The notes under the pieces are model-generated. The model was not told where the DNA came from. It was given only the letters and a program-made list of their open reading frames with translations, and did not search any database. Of a DNA stretch of 10,438 nucleotides, positions 5,418 through 10,438 are shown in pieces. The stretch's first letter is position 1, and every line of letters starts with the position of its first letter. Source of the DNA: an uncultured Selenomonadaceae bacterium. Lineage in GTDB: Bacteria > Bacillota > Negativicutes > Selenomonadales > Selenomonadaceae. The DNA is taken from contig CALZDE010000055.1 of the NCBI GenBank assembly GCA_945637225.1, positions 1 through 10,438 on the forward strand, written 5' to 3'. The translations under genes and the position numbers were made by a program.

Positions 5418-7436
5418 ATGCCTCGAAATCTGTCTGCCAGAGTTGACCTTATCGTCATTCTGTGCGGAGCATTGATATCGACATTATTACTTTTCTTGTA
5501 TGATACCTATCTGGGTATTACCTGCACAATCATATGGATATTTATGGCGGTTTTCGCCTTTGAGCGTTCCCGTCACCGACATAAAACATTTGAAGAATAT
5601 CACACTACCTTAGTCAGCACAGTTGACTACATTTCCAATTATGCACTCGATAAAATGCCTATGATGATTTTTGCCATTAATCACGATGGTATCATTCGCT
5701 GGCATAATAAGGAATTAGAAAAACAGTTTGATACTCATCTGGATTTGAATCAGAACATATCCATCAATAAATTCTGGACTGAGTTTGATATTACCTCTGT
5801 ATGGGGCAATACTGGTGAAATGGTTTACGCTCAGGACGAATATCATTTTAATCTGCATTACTCACCTCTCGGCACTACTGATGATGGTGTATGCCAGCTT
5901 ATGATTATTCATGCCGTAGATATTTCAGAAATGCTTCTTCTCATTCAGAGACATGAGGACAGCCGTTCGGTTTTTGCCAGCATACAGATAGATAATTACG
6001 ATGAAGTAATGAAGGGTATTACCGAAGCGGAGAGGGCTACTCTTTCCTATGAGACTAACAAAATTCTTGATGAATGGATTGTTCAGCTTAATGGCAGTCT
6101 GCGCCGTATCGCTACTGATACCTATGTAGCCTTTATGGAATACAAGGATTTGACGAAGGCAAGAGAAAGTAAGTTCGATATTATTGACAAGGTACACACA
6201 CTTGTAAACAGCAGACGTTTGCCTGTTACTGTCAGTATGGGTATTGCTACATCCGAAGGCTATACCATCAATTCACTGGACATGAAATCTCAGGAAGAAC
6301 TGGACATGGCATTGAGCCGTGGCGGTGATCAGGTTGCTCTCTTTATGGATGGCAAAACTGAATTTTATGGTGGCAAGGCTCAGGCGATGGAAAAGAACAC
6401 ACGTGTTAAAGCACGAGTTATGACTCAGAGTCTCATTGACCACATGGGAAAGGCTGATGAGATTTTCATCATGGGCCATGTTAACGAGGACTTTGATGCT
6501 CTTGGTGCTTCTATTGGTATTGCCCGTATCGCAAGGGAGATGAAAAAGCCTGTTCACATCGTTATCAGTGATACTAACGCAAGTATTGACAAGCTTATGG
6601 AAATTCTTCGTGACAAGGAGCCTTTTGTCAATATGCTGGTTTCCCATAACGATTTGGTAAACATCACCGCAGAGAGTCCATTGCTGATAGTAGTCGATAC
6701 TCATATCCCTCACATGGTGGCTGCCCCAGACCTGCTGGAACGCATTGATGATGTAATCGTCATCGACCATCACCGCCGTAGTGAGAACTACATACGCAAT
6801 ACCCAGCTTTCCTATCTGGAACCAAGTGCCAGCTCCACAAGTGAAATGGTAACCGAAATGATTCAGTATTATCCTGTAGATATTATTCTCAGTCATTTGG
6901 AAGCCACCTCACTCTACGCAGGCATACTTGTAGATACAAAGAATTTCGTTGTACAGACTGGTGCCAGAACCTTTGATGCTTCCTCTTACCTTAGAAGAAG
7001 CGGTCTTGATACTGTGCTGATACGTCAGCTCTTTAAGACAGACTATGCAACAGATATAGCCAAGGCTAAGACAAAAGCCTCCTCACAGATGTTCCCTAAC
7101 GGACTTGTAGTGGCATTCTCTCCTGACTGCCTGCCAAATATTCAGGTTATTGCGGCTCAGACAGCTGATTCTCTTTTGAGAATTGATAAGGTAAGGGCAA
7201 GTATTGTAGTGTTCCAGCTAAAGCCTGACATAGTAGGCATTAGTGCCCGTTCCACCGGTGATGTGAACGTACAGCTTATCATGGAAAAATTTGGTGGTGG
7301 CGGTCATCAGAATGTAGCCGGTGCCCAAATAAAAAATAAACCTCTTGACGATGTATATCAGGCGGTTATAGACATAAGTAATAAATTTATTGAGGAGTTG
7401 GATAATCATGAAAATAATATTGCAGCAGGACGTTAA
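5418..7436 (+). CDS. gdpP: Cyclic-di-AMP phosphodiesterase GdpP (DHH/DHHA1)
   Basis: At 672 residues it is close to the 659 of Bacillus subtilis GdpP and has the same order of domains. Two membrane helices lie near 10-28 and 31-48. A PAS-like domain spans about 78-172, followed by a degenerate GGDEF domain near 175-310 that ends in RGGDQVAL. The DHH phosphodiesterase domain starts near 345 and the DHHA1 domain ends in GGGGHQNVAG at 626-635. Metal ligands expected for the family are present: H354, D358 and D360 in GHVNEDFDALG, D427 in VVDTH, the D450-H451-H452 triad and D506 in LVDT. It should therefore be active, cleaving c-di-AMP to pApA at the inner membrane face and so affecting wall, potassium and beta-lactam responses. 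GAGGTG at 5405-5410 supports the ATG. Its last 29 bases overlap rplI. Confidence 0.95.
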   Translation: MPRNLSARVDLIVILCGALISTLLLFLYDTYLGITCTIIWIFMAVFAFERSRHRHKTFEEYHTTLVSTVDYISNYALDKMPMMIFAINHDGIIRWHNKELEKQFDTHLDLNQNISINKFWTEFDITSVWGNTGEMVYAQDEYHFNLHYSPLGTTDDGVCQLMIIHAVDISEMLLLIQRHEDSRSVFASIQIDNYDEVMKGITEAERATLSYETNKILDEWIVQLNGSLRRIATDTYVAFMEYKDLTKARESKFDIIDKVHTLVNSRRLPVTVSMGIATSEGYTINSLDMKSQEELDMALSRGGDQVALFMDGKTEFYGGKAQAMEKNTRVKARVMTQSLIDHMGKADEIFIMGHVNEDFDALGASIGIARIAREMKKPVHIVISDTNASIDKLMEILRDKEPFVNMLVSHNDLVNITAESPLLIVVDTHIPHMVAAPDLLERIDDVIVIDHHRRSENYIRNTQLSYLEPSASSTSEMVTEMIQYYPVDIILSHLEATSLYAGILVDTKNFVVQTGARTFDASSYLRRSGLDTVLIRQLFKTDYATDIAKAKTKASSQMFPNGLVVAFSPDCLPNIQVIAAQTADSLLRIDKVRASIVVFQLKPDIVGISARSTGDVNVQLIMEKFGGGGHQNVAGAQIKNKPLDDVYQAVIDISNKFIEELDNHENNIAAGR

Positions 7437-7854
7437 AAACGTCGGTAAAAAGGGTGAAATCAAGGAAGTAGCAGAAGGCTATGGCCGTAACTTTCTCCTG
7501 CCAAAGAAATTAGCAGTTCTCGCTAATGCTGAAAATATAAACGTAGCTAATGCAAAAGCTGGTTCCGCTGCCCGCAAGAAGGCACAGGATGCAGATGAGG
7601 CTCAGCTCATGGCTGCTCAGCTGGCAAAGGTTACTGTAGTTATTCCTGTAAAGATTGGCGAAAATGGCCGTCTCTTTGGTTCTGTTACTGGCAAGGATGT
7701 ATCCGAAGTATTAAAGAAAAAGCACAATATCGACATTGACAAGCGTAAAATCACCATTAAGGGTGAAATTACCGGTGCCGGTGAATATGAGGCCGTAATC
7801 AAGGTTCACCCATCTGTTACCAGTACTATTAAAATTCAGGTAGTAGCTGGCTAA
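7408..7854 (+). CDS. rplI: Large ribosomal subunit protein bL9
   Basis: The 148-residue product is full length for bL9. It opens with MKIILQQDVKNVGKKGE and continues with GYGRNFLLPKKLA, the conserved N-terminal 23S rRNA-binding domain. A lysine/alanine-rich connecting helix covers about residues 42-75. The C-terminal domain includes GRLFGSVTGKDV. The start is the ATG at 7408, with GAGGAG at 7392-7397 ten bases upstream. An in-frame TTG at 7390 would add six residues (MRSWII) that bL9 lacks, and it lies ahead of the binding site. The gene begins inside the end of gdpP, a 29-base overlap in another frame, so translation of the two may be coupled. A strong terminator follows. Confidence 0.96.
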   Translation: MKIILQQDVKNVGKKGEIKEVAEGYGRNFLLPKKLAVLANAENINVANAKAGSAARKKAQDADEAQLMAAQLAKVTVVIPVKIGENGRLFGSVTGKDVSEVLKKKHNIDIDKRKITIKGEITGAGEYEAVIKVHPSVTSTIKIQVVAG

Positions 7855-7868
7855 GATAGCGAATTTAC

Positions 7869-7899
7869 AAGAGGGGTAGATACTTTCCCCTCTTTTTTT
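7869..7899 (+). terminator. Intrinsic terminator after rplI
   Basis: AAGAGGGG (7869-7876) pairs with CCCCTCTT (7887-7894) around a 10-base loop and is followed by T through 7899. The stem is GC-rich at its top and should be efficient. Only 25 bases separate it from the next ATG at 7925, leaving no room for a promoter after it. The downstream glycerate kinase and dnaB genes must depend on read-through or on a promoter inside rplI or further upstream. Confidence 0.85.
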
Positions 7900-7924
7900 C
7901 CCTGTTGTTTAAAAGGAGAAAAAC

Positions 7925-9079
7925 ATGAAAGCAGTTTTGGCAATAGATTCATTCAAGGGAAGCCTTTCCTCCATCGAAGCAAGTACAGCTTGTGCTGAAG
8001 CCATTAAGGAAATTTTTCCAGATGCAGAAACTATAATATATCCTTTAGCAGATGGCGGTGAAGGAACTGTCTCTGCCCTTACAGAAGGCTTAGGCGGTGA
8101 AATCAGACGTACCAAGGTAACAGGGCCACTCGGCAATGAAATTATGAGCCGTTATGGTTATCTTCCCTCCAGTAAAACCGCTGTAATGGAAATGGCTGAT
8201 GCGGCTGGCCTGCCAATGATTCACCCAAACCTGAGAAATCCGCTCAATACTACTACCTATGGATTGGGCGAGCTTATACGTTCTGCCATTGATGACGGCT
8301 GCCGAAAATTTATCATAGGTATAGGTGGCAGTGCTACCAACGATGCAGGACTTGGAATGCTGACCGCTTTAGGAGTAAAATTCACTAAAGCTGATGGAAC
8401 ACCTGTTGGTATTAATGGCAAGGATGTTTGTGATATAGAGCATATTGATATAAGCGGTATGGACAAGAGAATAAAAGAATGCACGTTCCATATAGCCTGT
8501 GATGTCAACAATCCTCTCTATGGTGAAAATGGCTGCTCTGTCGTATATGGACCGCAAAAGGGAGCTACCCCTGAAATAGTTGCTATGATGGATTCCGCTA
8601 TAAAAACCTTTGCTGAAAAAGCAGAACATGACTGCCAAATTACAGGTGCAGATATTCCCGGTGCTGGTGCCGCTGGTGGCCTAGGCTATGCCTTTCATGG
8701 ATTTTTGAATGGTGTTCTCATACCCGGTGTTCAATTGATTCTCGACGCAATCAACATCAAAGAGGATTTGAAAAATGCAGATATCCTCATTACCGGTGAG
8801 GGACAGATTGACTTCCAGACTTCTATGGGAAAAGCACCTGCTGGCGTGGCTCAGCTGGCTAAAAAGGTAAATCCAGACTGTCTCACTATTGCAGTATGCG
8901 GAAGTGCTACTCCAGAAGCAGTGGCTGTCAATAACAGCGGTATTGATGCCTATTTCCCTATTCTAAATGAAATCATCACCTTGAAATCCGCTTTAGTAAA
9001 GAAGAATGCCTTCCGTAATATGAAGCTTACCATGAAGCAGATCATGAACCTTCTAAAAGCAGGAAAAATATTAAAATAA
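7925..9079 (+). CDS. Glycerate kinase (GarK/GlxK family)
   Basis: The 384-residue protein has the full length and the signatures of the two-domain glycerate kinase family. These are MKAVLAIDSFKGSLSS at 1-16, PLADGGEGTV at 40-49, IGIGGSATNDAGLGML at 131-146, PGAGAAGGLGYAF at 245-257 and ITGEGQIDFQTSMGKAP at 289-305. Such enzymes phosphorylate D-glycerate with ATP, most members giving 2-phosphoglycerate, which enters lower glycolysis. The product position is inferred from family, not visible in sequence. AAGGAG at 7913-7918 lies six bases ahead of the ATG. No glyoxylate, tartronate-semialdehyde or serine-cycle gene is nearby, so its physiological partner is not in the window. It sits between rplI and dnaB, which are adjacent in many Firmicutes, and 28 bases separate it from the dnaB ATG with no terminator. 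Confidence 0.93.
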   Translation: MKAVLAIDSFKGSLSSIEASTACAEAIKEIFPDAETIIYPLADGGEGTVSALTEGLGGEIRRTKVTGPLGNEIMSRYGYLPSSKTAVMEMADAAGLPMIHPNLRNPLNTTTYGLGELIRSAIDDGCRKFIIGIGGSATNDAGLGMLTALGVKFTKADGTPVGINGKDVCDIEHIDISGMDKRIKECTFHIACDVNNPLYGENGCSVVYGPQKGATPEIVAMMDSAIKTFAEKAEHDCQITGADIPGAGAAGGLGYAFHGFLNGVLIPGVQLILDAINIKEDLKNADILITGEGQIDFQTSMGKAPAGVAQLAKKVNPDCLTIAVCGSATPEAVAVNNSGIDAYFPILNEIITLKSALVKKNAFRNMKLTMKQIMNLLKAGKILK

Positions 9080-9107
9080 TTTTTCAGTAAAGGAGGAAAT
9101 TTTGTTT

Positions 9108-10436
9108 ATGGCAAAACAGGATAGAGTTCTGCCCCATAACATAGATGCAGAACAGGCCGTTATCGGTGCCATGTTCATTAATGATGACGCTATTCATACA
9201 TGCCTGCAAATACTGCGCCCTAACGATTTTTACCGTGAAGACCACCGCACTATCTTTGAATGCATGATGTCAATGCACCTCAAAAATGAACCTGTCGACC
9301 TTGTAACAGTTTCAGAAACATTAGTTCGTACTAATATGATGGAAAAAGCAGGTGGTCCTGCACTCGTTAACCGTTTATCCAATACAGTACCAACTGCCGC
9401 CAATGTTTCCTACTATGCAAACATCGTCAGAGAAAAAGCAGAGCTGAGAAATCTGATTTATGCCGCTACAGAAATAGCTGGCAAGGCCTATGAAGGTGCA
9501 GAAGATGTTACCTCTATCATTGAGGAAGCCGAAAAGAAAATCATGGAAATAGGCTCCCGTCAGTCCACCAGAGGCATCACATCACTGAATACTGTAGTCA
9601 TGGAAACAATCAGTCATTTTGAGAATCTCTACAATGCCAAAGGGCAGCTTCTGGGTATTCCTACCTGCTTCCGTGACGTAGACAATATGATTTCCGGCTT
9701 ACAGCCATCTGACCTTATATTAGTAGCCGCCCGCCCTAGTATGGGTAAAACAGCCTTTACCTTAAATATAGCTACCAACGTAGCTATTAAGAACAAACGT
9801 CCTGTAGCCTTCTTCTCCTTGGAAATGTCTGCTAATCAGCTGATGATGCGTATCATATCATCCTTAGCTGGTGTAAATGCACAGCAGGCCCGCACAGGAC
9901 AAATCGATGATGACGGCTGGGCAAAGGTAATGCAGACTGCCAGTGGTATCTACGACTGTCCGCTTTTCATTGATGATACACCTGGTATAAATATCATGGA
10001 TTTACGAACAAAAGCTCGTCGTATCAAATCGGAGCATGGGCTTGATTTAATCATCATTGACTACCTGCAGCTCATGCAGGGACGCAGTAACTCCGAAGGC
10101 CGTCAGCAGGAGGTATCGGAAATTTCCCGTTCCTTAAAGGCTTTAGCACGAGAATTAGACGTACCTATCATCACGCTTTCCCAGCTGAACCGAGGCGTTG
10201 AAGCACGAACCATCAAAAAGCCAATGCTCAGTGACCTTCGTGAATCCGGTTCTCTGGAGCAGGATGCCGATATAGTAATGTTCCTGTACCGTGAGGATTA
10301 CTACAATCCTGACACAGATAGAGTAAACATCACCGACCTCATCATAGCAAAGCACAGAAATGGCCCTATCGGTGAAGTAAATCTATTCTTTAATAAGCAG
10401 TTTACACGCTTTGAGAATTTCACATCAGCACAATAA
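9108..10436 (+). CDS. dnaB: Replicative DNA helicase DnaB
   Basis: The 442-residue product is a complete DnaB-family helicase (called DnaC in Bacillus subtilis), the hexameric 5'-3' helicase that unwinds DNA at the replication fork. The N-terminal primase-interacting domain begins with PHNIDAEQAVIGAM at residues 9-22. The RecA-like domain has Walker A ARPSMGKTA at 208-216, the catalytic glutamate in FSLEMS (239), Walker B LIIIDYLQLM at 314-323, SQLNRGVEAR at 358-367, LRESGSLEQDAD at 377-388 and the KHRNGPIG element at 416-423. No intein is present. AGGAGG at 9091-9096 lies 11 bases before the ATG at 9108. A TTG at 9102 is in frame with 5-base spacing and would add two residues, so the start is not fully settled. 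It is likely cotranscribed with the glycerate kinase gene. The stop falls two bases before the window end. Confidence 0.96.
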   Translation: MAKQDRVLPHNIDAEQAVIGAMFINDDAIHTCLQILRPNDFYREDHRTIFECMMSMHLKNEPVDLVTVSETLVRTNMMEKAGGPALVNRLSNTVPTAANVSYYANIVREKAELRNLIYAATEIAGKAYEGAEDVTSIIEEAEKKIMEIGSRQSTRGITSLNTVVMETISHFENLYNAKGQLLGIPTCFRDVDNMISGLQPSDLILVAARPSMGKTAFTLNIATNVAIKNKRPVAFFSLEMSANQLMMRIISSLAGVNAQQARTGQIDDDGWAKVMQTASGIYDCPLFIDDTPGINIMDLRTKARRIKSEHGLDLIIIDYLQLMQGRSNSEGRQQEVSEISRSLKALARELDVPIITLSQLNRGVEARTIKKPMLSDLRESGSLEQDADIVMFLYREDYYNPDTDRVNITDLIIAKHRNGPIGEVNLFFNKQFTRFENFTSAQ

Positions 10437-10438
10437 AA

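Noticed and set aside
6273..6896. 207-codon open frame on the minus strand inside gdpP
   Set aside because: It is antisense to the GGDEF-DHH coding region, has no recognisable domain and no ribosome binding site, and the plus strand is unambiguous GdpP.
7390..7407. TTG start extending rplI by six codons
   Set aside because: The extra residues precede the conserved MKIILQQDV start of bL9 and the TTG lies before the GAGGAG binding site.
1..10438. Mobile element, CRISPR array, prophage or defence cassette
   Set aside because: No regularly spaced direct repeats, transposase, integrase or defence-type domains were found on either strand; the recognised genes are housekeeping or envelope genes.

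Overview
The window is chromosomal core DNA from a moderately AT-rich member of the Bacillota (Firmicutes). The main evidence is the block yybS-gdpP-rplI-dnaB, a conserved Firmicutes arrangement, together with a SpoVB-type flippase, AGGAGG-type ribosome binding sites and strong TTGACA/TATAAT promoters. A narrower placement, for example in the Negativicutes, is only a guess. I see no tRNA, rRNA, CRISPR array, insertion sequence or phage gene.

Layout. The first 60 bases may hold the tail of a plus-strand gene that runs into a shared terminator. Positions 121-2693 (minus strand) are a two-gene unit: a SpoVB/MurJ-like MOP-superfamily flippase and, overlapping it by 4 bases, a diacylglycerol-kinase-family lipid kinase. 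Positions 2694-2872 form a dense regulatory gap with two promoters aimed at each other and a perfect 10-bp inverted repeat. Positions 2873-3676 (plus) encode a GalT/HIT-fold protein resembling DUF4931. It converges, across a bidirectional terminator, on a 129-residue protein of unknown function (3754-4143, minus). Between that gene and yybS lie two back-to-back promoters. The minus-strand one has a perfect consensus, and its predicted transcript folds at once into a terminator hairpin, giving a possible RNA of about 49 nt or a constitutive attenuator. Positions 4396-10436 (plus) are yybS, gdpP, rplI, a glycerate kinase gene and dnaB, all in one direction.

How the genes fit together. GdpP would degrade cyclic-di-AMP, linking the cluster to cell-wall and potassium homeostasis; YybS is its usual membrane partner of unknown role. 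rplI (ribosomal protein L9) overlaps gdpP by 29 bases and is followed by a strong terminator, so glycerate kinase and DnaB are probably reached by partial read-through. The flippase and lipid kinase suggest an envelope-lipid role. Most of the window is ordinary. The least explained parts are the tiny hairpin RNA/attenuator at 4204-4252, the unknown gene behind it, and the crowded control region at 2712-2847.
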